A stretch of 64,000 nucleotides of DNA from Neobacillus niacini (lineage in GTDB: Bacteria; Bacillota; Bacilli; Bacillales; Cytobacillaceae). The stretch covers positions 372,001-436,000 of the forward strand of contig NZ_JAMBOB010000006.1 of the NCBI RefSeq assembly GCF_023715415.1, given 5' to 3'. The notes below the pieces were generated by a model. It saw nothing but the letters and a program-made list of their open reading frames with translations, was not told where the DNA came from and did not search any database. Each line of letters begins with the position of its first letter. The stretch's first letter is position 1. This document shows, in pieces, positions 8,233-17,570 of this stretch. The position numbers and the translations under genes are program-made.

Positions 8233-9408
8233 CTACTTACCTGCTTTTGTGAACATTCCGAATGAACGTTTATACAGCGTCCACCAAGTTGCTTCTTTTA
8301 CTTCGTTCTTCGCAACTAACTCACTTTCAAGGACTACTTTTCCTTCTTTCACAAATTGAATGGTTCCAACCTTATCTCCTTTTTTAATTGGAGCGTTTAG
8401 GTTTTTATCAAGTGTGACTTTTCGTTTAACATCTTCTGTCTTTTCACCTTTTTTGGTAAGTAATGAAAGAGGTTCGCTTGTTACTGCCTCTACTTTCTTG
8501 TCTTTCCCTTTGTTAACATGAGCATTGCCAATCACTTCATTACGCTTGAACATTGGGTGTGTTTGGTATTGAGCGAACGCATAATTAAGCATCTTTGTCA
8601 CTTGGGCATTTCTTTCTTTTGAAGTCGGTGCACCAAATACAACTGCAATGACACGCATGCCATCCTTTTGTGCGGTTGCTGTTAAACAATACTTTGCTTC
8701 AGCAGTGAATCCTGTTTTTAATCCATCTACCCCTGGGTAAAAGCGGACTAATTTATTGGTGTTAACAAGCCAGAATTTTTTATCTGTATCCTCACGTAGG
8801 TATGCTTCATACATTCCAGTAAACTTTGTTATGTCTTCATATTTTAATAGCTCTTTAGCCATAACCGCCATATCGTGTGCGGAACTATAATGACCGCTAC
8901 CAGGAAGACCTGTAGTATTTTTAAAAGTAGTATTCTTTAAACCAAGTTCCTTTACTTTGTTATTCATCATGTCAACAAATGCTTCTTCCGATCCTGCAAT
9001 TTTCTCAGCCATGGCTACGGATGCGTCATTTCCAGAGCCAATCGCAATACCTTGGAGCATTTGCTTCACCGTCATTTCTTCCCCAGGCTCAAGGAAGATT
9101 TGAGACCCCCCCATTGAAGCAGCATATTCACTGGTACGGACACTTTCATCCCATTTGAGTTTTCCTTGATCAATTGCTTCCATAATAAGAAGCATGGTCA
9201 TAATTTTTGTCATGCTTGCAGGCGGGAGCTCCTCATTACTATTTTTCTCATATAGAATTTGACCAGTATCACGCTCAATTAAAATCGCGGATCTTACATT
9301 ATCTGTTATATCCGTATTCGGTTTTTCTTCTGCTGATGCAGATGGAATCCATAGACTTGTAAGTAACAAGGCTATTACCAGTAAAGAAATATATCGTTTC
9401 ATTCGCAT
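8233..9408 (-). CDS. dacF: D-alanyl-D-alanine carboxypeptidase DacF
   Basis: A 391-residue low-molecular-weight penicillin-binding protein (389 in B. subtilis) that trims the terminal D-Ala from peptidoglycan peptides and so limits cross-linking in the spore cortex. It has a signal peptide (residues 1-26, ending ASA), the catalytic SMTK (Ser65, Lys68), SGN (125-127) and KTG (231-233), then a beta-rich C-terminal domain and an amphipathic end. A second ATG at 9402 is an alternative start. It lies at the head of the spoIIA operon and has a near-perfect sigma-F promoter (9434-9462), so it is read in the forespore. Confidence 0.96.
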   Translation of the reverse strand: MRMKRYISLLVIALLLTSLWIPSASAEEKPNTDITDNVRSAILIERDTGQILYEKNSNEELPPASMTKIMTMLLIMEAIDQGKLKWDESVRTSEYAASMGGSQIFLEPGEEMTVKQMLQGIAIGSGNDASVAMAEKIAGSEEAFVDMMNNKVKELGLKNTTFKNTTGLPGSGHYSSAHDMAVMAKELLKYEDITKFTGMYEAYLREDTDKKFWLVNTNKLVRFYPGVDGLKTGFTAEAKYCLTATAQKDGMRVIAVVFGAPTSKERNAQVTKMLNYAFAQYQTHPMFKRNEVIGNAHVNKGKDKKVEAVTSEPLSLLTKKGEKTEDVKRKVTLDKNLNAPIKKGDKVGTIQFVKEGKVVLESELVAKNEVKEATWWTLYKRSFGMFTKAGK

Positions 9409-9433
9409 AACCCTCCATTCTTTATATAGATTC

Positions 9434-9462
9434 CATTTTTTCCAAATCCAACAACTTTATAC
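9434..9462 (-). promoter_or_regulatory. sigma-F promoter of dacF
   Basis: The minus strand reads GTATA, 14 bases, GGAAAAAATG. Both boxes match the sigma-F consensus (GYWTA and GGNNANAHTR) at every position. It lies 26 bases before the dacF start. Sigma-F control of dacF is established in B. subtilis, and read-through would boost sigF itself. Confidence 0.8.
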
Positions 9463-9482
9463 AATATTTTCCTGACAATAAA

Positions 9483-9514
9483 ATAAAAAAAGTCCAGGAT
9501 CTTTTCCTGGACTT
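9483..9514 (-). terminator. terminator of the drm-pupG-pdp operon
   Basis: AAGTCCAGGA (9490-9499) pairs perfectly with TCCTGGACTT (9505-9514). On the minus strand it is followed by TTTTTTATTTTATT, before the dacF promoter. Confidence 0.9.
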
Positions 9515-9527
9515 TCACTTATAGATT

Positions 9528-10832
9528 CTATTCTGTTATTTCTTCATGAATTAGAATTGGTGCTTCTACTTTTTCAGAAGAAACGATGATATTTTCATAA
9601 AGCATTGCTTTTACTTCACTTACATCTTCAAAATTACTATAAATCGTTACTAAAGAATCACCTTTTTTCACTTGATCGCCGATTTTCTTTCTTAAAACAA
9701 GTCCTACAGCTAAATCAATGACAGACTCTTTGGTCGCTCTTCCTGCTCCTAATTTCATCGCAGCCGTTCCTACTTCATCCGCAACAATTTCAGAAACATA
9801 ACCATCTTCTTTCGCTTCTAGCTCGAATGTAAATTGAGCTTGAGGCATCTTTGAAGGATCATCAACAATCGATGCGTCTCCACCTTGTGAGCTTAGGAAG
9901 ACCTTAAACTTTTCAAGTGCCGAGCCATCTTTAATGACACCTTCTAGCATTGTGCGTGCTTCGGCTAAGGAACCTGCCTTTTCTGCTAAGTAAACCATGT
10001 GACTGCCAAGTGTTAAACAAAGCTCAGTTAAGTCCTCTGGCCCTTCACCCTTTAGGGTATCAATCGCTTCCTTCACTTCAAGTGCATTTCCGATTGCAAA
10101 CCCAAGCGGTTGACTCATGTCAGAAATAACTGCCATCGTTCGTCTACCAACATTGTTTCCGATACCTACCATTGCTTTCGCCAGTTCTCTTGAGTCTTCA
10201 ATTGTTTTCATGAAAGCACCAGCGCCCGTTTTTACATCTAGAACAATGGCATCAGCACCCGCTGCGATTTTTTTGCTCATGATGGAGCCTGCAATTAATG
10301 GGATACTATTTACGGTTGCTGTTACATCTCTTAACGCATACAACTTTTTATCAGCAGGTGTTAAGTTCCCACTTTGCCCAATGACTGCTATCTTGTTTTT
10401 ATTAACTAACTCAATGAATTCCTCGTTCTCGATTTCAACATGGAAACCTTTTACTGCTTCTAATTTGTCAATCGTACCGCCGGTGTGTCCTAAACCGCGA
10501 CCTGACATTTTTGCAACCGGAACATCTAGTGCTGCTACGAGAGGGCCAAGTACTAGTGTTGTTGTATCCCCTACCCCACCAGTTGAATGCTTATCTACTT
10601 TAATTCCTTCGATTTGTGATAAATCAATTTGATCGCCAGATTCAACCATTGCCATCGTTAAATCCGCTCTTTCTTTTTCTGTCATCCCTTGAAAAAAGAT
10701 TGCCATGGTTAGGGCACTAACCTGATAATCTGGTATGGAACCATCTGTGTAACCATTGATAATATACTTTATTTCTTGTGTAGTTAGTTCCTGGCCATCT
10801 CTTTTTTTCTCAATTAAATCAACCATTCTCAT
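9528..10832 (-). CDS. pdp: pyrimidine-nucleoside phosphorylase
   Basis: A 434-residue thymidine/uridine/deoxyuridine phosphorylase that splits pyrimidine nucleosides with phosphate to the base and (deoxy)ribose-1-phosphate. The phosphate-binding [10 protein letters not shown] (81-90) and the family start [10 protein letters not shown] are clear, followed by the alpha/beta domain with [10 protein letters not shown]. Length matches B. subtilis Pdp (433). In B. subtilis pdp belongs to the dra-nupC-pdp operon; here it is third in drm-pupG-pdp, 35 bases after pupG. That placement links purine and pyrimidine nucleoside cleavage to the phosphopentomutase that channels the sugar into central metabolism. 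Confidence 0.97.
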   Translation of the reverse strand: MRMVDLIEKKRDGQELTTQEIKYIINGYTDGSIPDYQVSALTMAIFFQGMTEKERADLTMAMVESGDQIDLSQIEGIKVDKHSTGGVGDTTTLVLGPLVAALDVPVAKMSGRGLGHTGGTIDKLEAVKGFHVEIENEEFIELVNKNKIAVIGQSGNLTPADKKLYALRDVTATVNSIPLIAGSIMSKKIAAGADAIVLDVKTGAGAFMKTIEDSRELAKAMVGIGNNVGRRTMAVISDMSQPLGFAIGNALEVKEAIDTLKGEGPEDLTELCLTLGSHMVYLAEKAGSLAEARTMLEGVIKDGSALEKFKVFLSSQGGDASIVDDPSKMPQAQFTFELEAKEDGYVSEIVADEVGTAAMKLGAGRATKESVIDLAVGLVLRKKIGDQVKKGDSLVTIYSNFEDVSEVKAMLYENIIVSSEKVEAPILIHEEITE

Positions 10833-10867
10833 TATTAATCACCACTTCTTTTAAGATAATTTCAATT

Positions 10868-11689
10868 TCACTTTGCTATGCTTTTAACAATCTCTTTTAT
10901 ATATAATAGAAAGTTTGCCTTCACTCTTTCCGTTGTTTCCATTACTTCATCATGTGTTAATGGCTGATCTAGTATGCCAGCTGCCATATTAGAAATGCAG
11001 GAAATACCTAGTACCTTCATGCCGCTATGACGGGCAACAATAACCTCGGGTACCGTAGACATACCAACAGCATCCCCGCCAAGTGTTCTTACCATTCTAA
11101 CTTCTGCAGGAGTTTCATAAACTGGTCCTGGATTTCCGAAGTATACGCCTTCTTTTACATTTAAGTTAATCTGTGAAGCAATCTCTTTCGCTATAGCCCT
11201 TAATTCTTTTGAGTAAGCCTCTGACATATCAGGGAAACGAGCACCTAGCTTTGAATCATTCGGTCCGATTAATGGATTGGTACCCATAAAATTAATATGA
11301 TCGGTAATAATCATTAAATCTCCTGCTTCAAAGCTTTCATTTACCCCGCCTGCGGCATTTGTCACAATTAGCATCCCTACACCAAGTTCCTTCATAACAC
11401 GAACTGGGAAGGTTACTTTATCCATTCCATAGCCCTCATAGAAATGGAAACGTCCTTGCATCGCTACTACTTCCACTCCATTTAATATGCCAAAAACTAG
11501 CTGTCCCGCATGACCTTCCACCGTTGAAACAGGAAAATCTGGGATTTCATTATATGGTATTTTGACAGGGTTCTCAATTTCATCCGCTAAAACCCCAAGT
11601 CCGGATCCTAAGATAAGACCAACCTTTGGTGTGTTTGAATACTTTTCTTTTAAAAATCCTACGGCATTTTGAATTTTCTCTACGTTCAT
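10868..11689 (-). CDS. pupG: purine-nucleoside phosphorylase PupG
   Basis: A 273-residue trimeric-class purine nucleoside phosphorylase (inosine, guanosine and deoxy forms). Visible are the phosphate-binding GSGLG (28-32), VEGHAG around His60, GRFHFYEGY (79-87), VTNAAGG (109-115) and the base-binding GPVYETPAE. The second ATG at 11689 is seven bases after AAAGGGGA; the first, at 11695, is too close to it. It starts six bases after the drm stop region, so the two are co-transcribed as in B. subtilis. Confidence 0.96.
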   Translation of the reverse strand: MNVEKIQNAVGFLKEKYSNTPKVGLILGSGLGVLADEIENPVKIPYNEIPDFPVSTVEGHAGQLVFGILNGVEVVAMQGRFHFYEGYGMDKVTFPVRVMKELGVGMLIVTNAAGGVNESFEAGDLMIITDHINFMGTNPLIGPNDSKLGARFPDMSEAYSKELRAIAKEIASQINLNVKEGVYFGNPGPVYETPAEVRMVRTLGGDAVGMSTVPEVIVARHSGMKVLGISCISNMAAGILDQPLTHDEVMETTERVKANFLLYIKEIVKSIAK

Positions 11690-11701
11690 GTTCATTCCCC
11701 T

Positions 11702-12886
11702 TTAATTTAGTTCTTGTAAGAAGCTTTTTCCGAAATTAGGCATTTTCACTTTAAAGTTTTCTGCAACTGTTGCCCCAATATCAGCAAATGTTTCGCGAAT
11801 AGGAAGCTCTTTGCCTTCTGCCATCTTTCTTGAATAAACAATTAATGGTACATATTCACGTGTATGATCCGTTCCTGGTGCTACTGGATCATTTCCGTGA
11901 TCTGCTGTAATGATTAATAAATCATCCTCTTTTAATTTGGCAAACACTTCTGATAAGCGAGCATCATATTCTTCAAGAGCTTTTCCATAGCCTTCTGGAT
12001 CGCGGCGATGTCCAAATAGTGCATCAAAATCAACTAAGTTTAAGAAGCTCATACCAGTAAAATCCATATCCAGTGTTTGCACTAGCTTATCCATACCATC
12101 CATATTAGAAATCGTTCTCAGAGACTGTGTAACCCCTTCACCATCATAGATATCAGAGATTTTTCCAATCGCAATGACATCTAATCCAGCGTCTTTCATC
12201 TCACTCATAACGGTTCTATCAAATGGTTTTAATGCATAGTCATGACGATTAGCAGTTCTCTTAAAGTTACCTGGTTCACCCAAGAATGGACGAGCAATCA
12301 CACGGCCGACCATGTATTTTTCATCGAGGGTTAATTCGCGGGCGATTTTACATATTTTATATAGTTCTTCAATAGGAACAATTTCTTCATGTGCTGCAAT
12401 TTGAAGGACAGAATCTGCAGAAGTATAGACGATCAATGCTCCTGTATTCATATGTTCTTCGCCAAGTTCATCGAGGATCTCTGTTCCGCTGGCAGGTTTA
12501 TTGCCAATAATTTTTCTACCCGTACGTTCTTCTAGCTCCGAAAGAAGCTCATCTGGGAATCCATCTGGGAATACTCGGAAAGGTGTTTGGATATTCAACC
12601 CCATAATCTCCCAGTGACCAGTCATGGTGTCCTTTCCGTTCGATGCTTCCATCATTTTAGTATAGTACGCCAATGGTCTTTCAGCTTTTTCAATCCCCTT
12701 AATTTCACGAATATTACTTAAGCCTAATTTCCCCATATTTGGCATAGTTAGACCGTTCATTCTTTCAGCAATATGTCCAAGGGTATCTGCCCCTTTATCA
12801 CCAAACTTTTCTGCATCTGGTGATTCACCGATTCCAACAGAGTCCATCACAATTAGAAATATTCGCTTATATGTATTTAATGCCAT
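11702..12886 (-). CDS. drm: phosphopentomutase
   Basis: A 394-residue enzyme of the alkaline-phosphatase superfamily, the same length as B. subtilis Drm, which interconverts (deoxy)ribose-1- and 5-phosphate. Metal ligands are seen in [15 protein letters not shown] (first Asp near residue 14), the nucleophile region [30 protein letters not shown] and [10 protein letters not shown]. Good AGGAGGAAGA precedes the ATG. It heads the drm-pupG-pdp operon; its 200-base upstream region carries two inverted repeats that may be regulatory. Confidence 0.97.
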   Translation of the reverse strand: MALNTYKRIFLIVMDSVGIGESPDAEKFGDKGADTLGHIAERMNGLTMPNMGKLGLSNIREIKGIEKAERPLAYYTKMMEASNGKDTMTGHWEIMGLNIQTPFRVFPDGFPDELLSELEERTGRKIIGNKPASGTEILDELGEEHMNTGALIVYTSADSVLQIAAHEEIVPIEELYKICKIARELTLDEKYMVGRVIARPFLGEPGNFKRTANRHDYALKPFDRTVMSEMKDAGLDVIAIGKISDIYDGEGVTQSLRTISNMDGMDKLVQTLDMDFTGMSFLNLVDFDALFGHRRDPEGYGKALEEYDARLSEVFAKLKEDDLLIITADHGNDPVAPGTDHTREYVPLIVYSRKMAEGKELPIRETFADIGATVAENFKVKMPNFGKSFLQELN

Positions 12887-12981
12887 TCTAGTCTTCCTCC
12901 TTTTTCTAAAAAACTTTGACTATTAATAAAAATAGATTACCCTCATTAAAATAGGATTATTAACACTTTTTAAAATCAATT

Positions 12982-13023
12982 GTCAGAAGTCTGACCTCTA
13001 TATTTTACTAAACTCTAGTAAAA
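12982..13023. promoter_or_regulatory. two inverted repeats upstream of drm
   Basis: GTCAGA-AG-TCTGAC (12982-12995) is a perfect 6-bp dyad, and TTTTACTA (13003-13010) pairs with TAGTAAAA (13016-13023) as a perfect 8-bp dyad with a 5-base spacer. They lie about 100-140 bases before drm, downstream of the xerD terminator, a place where a nucleoside-responsive repressor could act. Function is inferred only from position. Confidence 0.4.
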
Positions 13024-13030
13024 TTACAAG

Positions 13031-13061
13031 AAAAAGCTATCCATAAATATGGCAGCTTTTC
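13031..13061 (-). terminator. terminator of the fur-side xerD transcript
   Basis: AGCTATCCAT (13035-13044) pairs with ATGGCAGCT (13049-13057) with one mismatch. T-rich tracts on both sides (TTTTTC on minus, TTTTTTTT on plus) allow termination in either direction. Confidence 0.6.
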
Positions 13062-13096
13062 GAATTTTTTTTATTTGTTATTAAATTAGTATCCTA

Positions 13097-13990
13097 TTAA
13101 GCTCTAGGATGGAATTTACTATAGACATCCATTAACCTTGTTTTCGATAACTGCGTATAAATTTGCGTAGTAGATATATCAGCATGTCCAAGCATTTCTT
13201 GGACTGCCCTTAAATCTGCCCCATTTTGTAATAGATGTGTTGCAAATGAATGTCGAAGTGTGTGCGGCGTTAACTCATCCTTAATACCAGCTTCATTTGC
13301 TAGTTTTTTCAAAATCTTCCAAAACCCCTGACGCGATAGCCGCTTTCCATGATGGTTTAGGAATAATGAATCCTCCGTTCGATTCTCCAATAAAAAATTT
13401 GGTCTTCCATGCTCCAGATAACGTTTTAAGCTTTCCGCTGCCGGTCCTCCAACTGGAATAATTCGCTCTTTATTACTTTTTCCGATAACAGTAACGAAGC
13501 CCATTGTTAAATTAACATGTTCTACATCAATTTGAATAAGTTCACTGACACGGATACCAGTAGCATAAAGGATTTCTAGCATTGCCTTGTCCCTTAATGC
13601 AAAATGCCCTTGTCCGTATGCTATATCTAAAAGTCTTTCTACTTCCTCTAAACTTAAAATTTTAGGTATTGACCTTTCTGACTTAGGAATCTCGATAAGA
13701 ATTGATGGGTCCTGATTGGCAGTATGATTTCGTAATAAAAATTGATGGAAAGCACGGATGGAAGCAACATGCCTAGCCAATGTCTTCGGAGATTTCCCTT
13801 GCTCCTTTAAAAAGTTTAGGAAATGGACTATATGAGCCTTCTGTACATGATTTAAAGTTTCAACTGCCTCTACGTTTTTTAAGTAGCGAAGATAGTTTTT
13901 CAAATCCCGTTCGTATGATAGCAGCGTATTCTTTGCCACCCTTTTTTCTACCAATAAAAACTGCATAAAATTTTTCAAATCTTCATCCAT
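13097..13990 (-). CDS. xerD: tyrosine recombinase XerD
   Basis: A 297-residue recombinase that with XerC/CodV resolves chromosome dimers at dif. The N-terminal SAM-like core-binding domain covers about residues 1-90. The catalytic domain shows Arg147 (ATGIRVSEL), Lys171, His243 and Arg246 ([12 protein letters not shown]), His269 (LGHADI) and Tyr278 (TTQIYTQ), the full set. It is the XerD (RipX) type by its place next to drm and yqzK, as in B. subtilis, and is not mobile-element borne: no attachment sites or cargo are seen. It starts six bases after the yqzK stop. Confidence 0.96.
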   Translation of the reverse strand: MDEDLKNFMQFLLVEKRVAKNTLLSYERDLKNYLRYLKNVEAVETLNHVQKAHIVHFLNFLKEQGKSPKTLARHVASIRAFHQFLLRNHTANQDPSILIEIPKSERSIPKILSLEEVERLLDIAYGQGHFALRDKAMLEILYATGIRVSELIQIDVEHVNLTMGFVTVIGKSNKERIIPVGGPAAESLKRYLEHGRPNFLLENRTEDSLFLNHHGKRLSRQGFWKILKKLANEAGIKDELTPHTLRHSFATHLLQNGADLRAVQEMLGHADISTTQIYTQLSKTRLMDVYSKFHPRA

Positions 13991-13996
13991 TGAATA

Positions 13997-14224
13997 CTAC
14001 TCCCCATTTAAGTAAAACAAAATCAGCCGATCCAGCCAGACAGGATTTTCATCCTTATTTATTGTGGAAACCTTTAAAGCAGAGCCTTCTGGTGAATCAT
14101 AGCGGTGGTAATTTTGATACTCCTCATTTACCCACATAATACCATAATAAAAGAGTATCGTGCACCCGGTGAATATGATAAAAACCTTGATGGTTTGTAA
14201 TACTACTTTAATAAAAGAGAACAT
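13997..14224 (-). CDS. yqzK: YqzK, small DUF4227 membrane protein
   Basis: A 75-residue protein with one membrane segment (about residues 11-31) and a short charged outside or cytosolic tail ending LNGE. It is in the YqzK position between fur and xerD and fits the DUF4227 family in size and layout. No function is known. The xerD start follows within six bases, so the two are probably translated from one message. Confidence 0.85.
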   Translation of the reverse strand: MFSFIKVVLQTIKVFIIFTGCTILFYYGIMWVNEEYQNYHRYDSPEGSALKVSTINKDENPVWLDRLILFYLNGE

Positions 14225-14332
14225 TTACCTTCCCCCAAATAATCATCCTAGTAAAAGATATGCCAATTTGTCCACCTTTTATACCTATAGGCAGTATTCT
14301 GGCCAATAAATTTTATGAGGAATGGGAAAAAG

Positions 14333-14371
14333 AAATGAAAAAAAGCCCCTTTTAACTAAAAAGGACTTTTG
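14333..14371 (-). terminator. terminator of fur
   Basis: On the minus strand AAAAGTCCTTTT pairs with AAAAGGGGCTTTT with one bulge, followed by a run of T. It begins directly after the fur stop. Confidence 0.7.
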
Positions 14372-14375
14372 TTTA

Positions 14376-14840
14376 TTATTCGGCTTGTTCTTCTACTTTT
14401 CCTTTATCTAGGCACCGATAGCAAATGCCATGAAATGTGAGACGATGGTCTTTTATCTTAAAGTTCCATCTGCGTTCCACCACAGCCTCCACATCTTCAA
14501 GAAGATCTTCTTGAATTTCATCAACTGCTCCACATTCAATACAAACAAGATGATGATGAAAATGTGCTGCCCCTTCTTGGCGAAGGTCATAACGGGAAAC
14601 TCCATCACCGAAGTTAATTTTATCTACAATTTTCAATTCAGTTAATAGCTCAAGTGTACGATAAACAGTAGCCAATCCAATTTCAGGCGACTTTTCTTTA
14701 ACGAGGAGGTATACATCTTCTGCACTTAAATGATCCTCTTCATGTTCTAACAATACCCGAACGGTTGCTTCACGTTGAGGTGTTAGCTTATAACTTGACG
14801 AATGCAAATGCTTTTTTATTCTTTCAATTCTAGTTTCCAT
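14376..14840 (-). CDS. fur: ferric uptake regulator Fur
   Basis: A 154-residue iron-sensing repressor (149 in B. subtilis) of siderophore and iron-uptake genes. The winged helix covers residues 1-85, with the recognition helix near EIGLATVYRTLELL. The metal sites are HFHHH (93-97) and the structural zinc cysteines Cys100, Cys103, Cys140 and Cys143. A PerR-type box lies just upstream of its -35 hexamer (14873-14916). That fits the peroxide control of fur known in B. subtilis. Placement between yqzK and spoIIM is conserved. Confidence 0.97.
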   Translation of the reverse strand: METRIERIKKHLHSSSYKLTPQREATVRVLLEHEEDHLSAEDVYLLVKEKSPEIGLATVYRTLELLTELKIVDKINFGDGVSRYDLRQEGAAHFHHHLVCIECGAVDEIQEDLLEDVEAVVERRWNFKIKDHRLTFHGICYRCLDKGKVEEQAE

Positions 14841-14872
14841 CCCGAAGTCCCTCCCTCGCCGCTGCTATTCTC

Positions 14873-14916
14873 ATTATAACAGATGAGAAAGAGGTGTCAA
14901 AATAAAATTATTATAA
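14873..14916 (-). promoter_or_regulatory. fur promoter with PerR-type operator
   Basis: On the minus strand TTGACA, 16 bases, TATAAT is a consensus sigma-A promoter (14873-14900). Immediately upstream lies TTATAATAATTTTAT (14902-14916), which matches the PerR box TTATAATNATTATAA at 13 of 15 positions counting the N. Binding there would touch the -35 region. Confidence 0.7.
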
Positions 14917-14950
14917 ACAACAAATTATATTTAGTATTAAATAGTAATAA

Positions 14951-15595
14951 TTATAAATCAAGTGTTCCCATCATTGTTTTCATTAGCCATGGCGATACAT
15001 AAGACTCTATCCCTGAAGCAGCAGAAATAAGAACTATCGCAACTATGAAGGTGAGAATATAGTTTTTAAAGAACGGTAAAATCGGTTGTCCATAAGTTTT
15101 AAAGAATTGTTTTTTAATCATTCTCAATGAGAATACCACCGATAAAGCAGCCATCAGAATGAAAACGGGAATGATAATCAGATTTTGTGGGAGAATGGAT
15201 ACAAATGCAAGTAAAAATCCCTTCAATCCCAATTGACTAACAAGAAATCCTACCGTAAAACCTACCACCAATCCTTTTATAAATAAAAGAATGAGAATGA
15301 CCGGCAGCCCAATAATTGAAATTCCTAGTATCCAAATGAGCCCAATAAACTTGATGTTATGGAGAAAACTTTGAGCAAATAGTTCACTATTTTCTGCAAC
15401 TTTCCCATTCAGAATTTGACCAAAAAATTGTGATAAATAATAAAATAAGTCTTCCTTTTGGGTGATGCTCATGCTATTCACAACAATTGCCCCAAAGATT
15501 ACACCCATTAAAAATAATATGACAATAAATAAAAAAATTGAGGAATGCTCACGGAAATAACTAGCGGCATCGTTCTGGTACAATCGTTTCTTCAT
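14951..15595 (-). CDS. spoIIM: stage II sporulation protein M
   Basis: A 214-residue integral membrane protein (215 in B. subtilis) with a short basic N terminus and about five hydrophobic segments (for example SIFLFIVILFLMGVIFGAIV). In B. subtilis SpoIIM with SpoIID and SpoIIP forms the engulfment machine that remodels septal peptidoglycan. The ATG at 15595 follows GGAGGGA. A CATAAAAT/TCATAGA pair upstream (15632-15659) fits a sigma-E promoter, as expected for a mother-cell gene. The neighbour is fur, as in B. subtilis. Confidence 0.95.
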   Translation of the reverse strand: MKKRLYQNDAASYFREHSSIFLFIVILFLMGVIFGAIVVNSMSITQKEDLFYYLSQFFGQILNGKVAENSELFAQSFLHNIKFIGLIWILGISIIGLPVILILLFIKGLVVGFTVGFLVSQLGLKGFLLAFVSILPQNLIIIPVFILMAALSVVFSLRMIKKQFFKTYGQPILPFFKNYILTFIVAIVLISAASGIESYVSPWLMKTMMGTLDL

Positions 15596-15631
15596 CTGCA
15601 GTCCCTCCTATTTCTCCTAATCAGTTATTAC

Positions 15632-15659
15632 ATTTTATGCCTTTCTAGTAGTTCTATGA
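15632..15659 (-). promoter_or_regulatory. candidate sigma-E promoter of spoIIM
   Basis: The minus strand reads TCATAGA, 13 bases, CATAAAAT; the -10 matches CATACAHT at all but one base and the -35 matches KMATATT at five of seven. SpoIIM is a sigma-E gene in B. subtilis. Confidence 0.45.
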
Positions 15660-15731
15660 CGATAAATTAATAGATTTTCATTTTAAAAGAGAGAATAGCA
15701 TGTCATCTCAGATATACTTCAATATAAAATC

Positions 15732-15767
15732 AAAAACCTGGCAGATAAGTGACTCTGCCAGGCTTTT
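15732..15767 (-). terminator. terminator of the nudF-EndoQ operon
   Basis: CCTGGCAGA (15737-15745) pairs perfectly with TCTGCCAGG (15754-15762); TTTTTG follows on the minus strand and CTTTTAA on the plus. Confidence 0.85.
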
Positions 15768-15778
15768 AATAGAAATAT

Positions 15779-16945
15779 CTATTTAGTCTGCAATTTTCCG
15801 TATTTTCCTCCGCCGCCTGCCGCTAAAGTAACTTTTCCTTCTCTCGCTTTCATGATTAGATCAGCAATCTTTGCTGGAACCACTTCGGTTAATGCCTGAT
15901 AGGGAACTTCATGCAATATGGCCATTTCAGAACCAAAATGATTGACAAGTTTTTCGAGTAATTTTGGTCCTAATCCCGGAATAAAATCTAGCGGGACTTG
16001 ATGGATATAGGGTGGACGCCCTTCTGGACTCTTATCAGCAGTTTTTAACTCAAGAATTCGGTCGGCTACACCTTTAATGATTTTTTTATTCCCACATTGA
16101 GTACAAATTTGGTCTTCCTCACTAGCCGGATGTAAACATTCTGCACAGACAGTTTTGTGATATTTACCAAGGAGTGGATCCAATCCGTAATTCGCAAGGA
16201 TATGTCGTCCTTTCTCCTTCTTCAATGCCATTTCTAATTCTTTAAATGATGGTTCCTTCATCGATATCACCTGATATTCACGGGCAATTTTCGCTAAAGA
16301 GTGAGCATCTGAATTGGTCACAAAGGTATAGTTGTGTAATTCATTAATCTGATCGGCCATCATCGTATTTGAACTCAAACCAAGCTCAATTCCATCGATC
16401 ATGTCTGGATCGAATACTTCTGTTAAAGATGATTTGACACCTTTCCCATATAGACTTTTAAAAGGTGTAAACACATGTGCTGGAATAAAGATTCCGCCTA
16501 ATTCTTTAACTTTTTTTTGCAAATCTAGACCTGACGCGTAAATTCGCTGCGAACTCAATTGAACATTTTTCAAATGACCCGATAGCCAATTAGAAAACTC
16601 TCTCATTATCACGATAGTAGGAAAATAACAAAGTACATGAATCGGTCCATTGCATTGTTCATCATAGATTTCTAACTCGGAACCAAGGATTACCGTTAAG
16701 TCACCGAATGCTAAACCTCCATCTGGGTGTTCAACGACGTCTCCGCTCGAAACAAGGCTTTCCATTTCAAGGATTACTTCTGGTGAGTGGCTATCGATAA
16801 TTCCAATCATATTTAGACCTTTTTCATGCCTTGCATGCTCAATGATATTCGTAAATGTTAACGATTTTGCGCCTGTTATTTTTACTGGCTTACCTGTCCA
16901 GGTTCTTCCGATGTGAATATGTAAGTCTACATAATAGCGATTCAT
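15779..16945 (-). CDS. endonuclease Q family protein (PHP domain, YqxK-like)
   Basis: A 388-residue protein with a PHP-type phosphoesterase core (VDLHIHIG, Asp7, His9, His11; HAR and DSHS motifs; IPAHVF near 155; NSDAHS near 211-216), a zinc ribbon (Cys267, Cys270, Cys281, Cys284) and a helix-hairpin-helix stretch DFIPGLGPKLLEKLV (320-334). This is the domain order of EndoQ, an enzyme that cuts 5' of deaminated bases such as deoxyuridine and hypoxanthine; B. subtilis YqxK occupies this position. The start overlaps the nudF stop by 3 to 4 bases. The pairing with a Nudix sanitising hydrolase suggests nucleotide or DNA hygiene. Activity here is inferred. Confidence 0.82.
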   Translation of the reverse strand: MNRYYVDLHIHIGRTWTGKPVKITGAKSLTFTNIIEHARHEKGLNMIGIIDSHSPEVILEMESLVSSGDVVEHPDGGLAFGDLTVILGSELEIYDEQCNGPIHVLCYFPTIVIMREFSNWLSGHLKNVQLSSQRIYASGLDLQKKVKELGGIFIPAHVFTPFKSLYGKGVKSSLTEVFDPDMIDGIELGLSSNTMMADQINELHNYTFVTNSDAHSLAKIAREYQVISMKEPSFKELEMALKKEKGRHILANYGLDPLLGKYHKTVCAECLHPASEEDQICTQCGNKKIIKGVADRILELKTADKSPEGRPPYIHQVPLDFIPGLGPKLLEKLVNHFGSEMAILHEVPYQALTEVVPAKIADLIMKAREGKVTLAAGGGGKYGKLQTK

Positions 16946-17496
16946 CTTTTTACTAATGCCTCTTGCAGCTGTAAGTATTGAACGGCATAGGCCGTTTTAG
17001 CATCATAAATTTTTTGTTCTTTTATATATTGGATGGCTTCATCCAGTGTTAATTCCACAATGTTCACAAATTCATCTTCATCAAGTGCTGCACTATTTTC
17101 TTTCTTTGTTAATCCTTTGGCCACAAATAAATGAACAATCTCATCTGCAAATCCAGGTGATGTATAGAATGAGACAAGCAGCTCCAGACTTTCACATTCA
17201 TACCCTGTTTCTTCTTCTAATTCCCGACGGGCACATAGAGCAGGTTCTTCATCTTTTTCTAACTTTCCTGCTGGTATTTCAACAATCGTCCGCTCAAGTG
17301 CTTTACGAAATTGTTCAACCATTACAATTTTTTTATCTTCGGTGATGGCCAATATAGCAACTGCACCTGGGTGTTTAATTATCTCCCTTTTTGACTGCTT
17401 TCCATTTGGAAGCTCAACATCTTGAAGGTGAAGGCTGATGACTTTACCTGAAAAAATTTCTTCGCTATGTATTGTCTTTTCAATAAGATTATTCAA
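16942..17496 (-). CDS. nudF: ADP-ribose pyrophosphatase NudF
   Basis: A 184-residue Nudix hydrolase, one residue shorter than B. subtilis NudF. The Nudix box runs from Gly77 to Gly98 (GKLEKDE...RRELEEETG). It splits ADP-ribose to AMP and ribose-5-phosphate. It starts opposite mciZ, whose coding frame begins 75 bases away on the plus strand, and is followed by the EndoQ-like gene with overlapping stop and start. The same nudF-mciZ-yqkF arrangement occurs in B. subtilis. Confidence 0.95.
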   Translation of the reverse strand: MNNLIEKTIHSEEIFSGKVISLHLQDVELPNGKQSKREIIKHPGAVAILAITEDKKIVMVEQFRKALERTIVEIPAGKLEKDEEPALCARRELEEETGYECESLELLVSFYTSPGFADEIVHLFVAKGLTKKENSAALDEDEFVNIVELTLDEAIQYIKEQKIYDAKTAYAVQYLQLQEALVKR

Positions 17497-17511
17497 CTAG
17501 GTCAGCTCCTG

Positions 17512-17541
17512 TTCTATTTCAGTACTTGCTGCTCATACATT
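17512..17541 (+). promoter_or_regulatory. candidate sigma-E promoter of mciZ
   Basis: TTCTATT, 15 bases, CATACATT. The -10 is a perfect CATACAHT and the -35 fits KMATATT at five of seven. A second CATACATT lies at 17546-17553. Mother-cell expression of mciZ is known in B. subtilis, so a promoter of this class is expected. Confidence 0.4.
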
Positions 17542-17570
17542 TTACCATACATTATTTGGAGGGGTATGGG

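Noticed and set aside
10117..10632. A 171-codon open frame on the plus strand
   Set aside because: Antisense to the conserved phosphate-binding half of pdp, without a start signal or recognisable motif.
13097..13990. Tyrosine recombinase as sign of an integrated element
   Set aside because: It is the housekeeping XerD by length, motifs and place between yqzK and drm; no attachment sites or foreign genes surround it.
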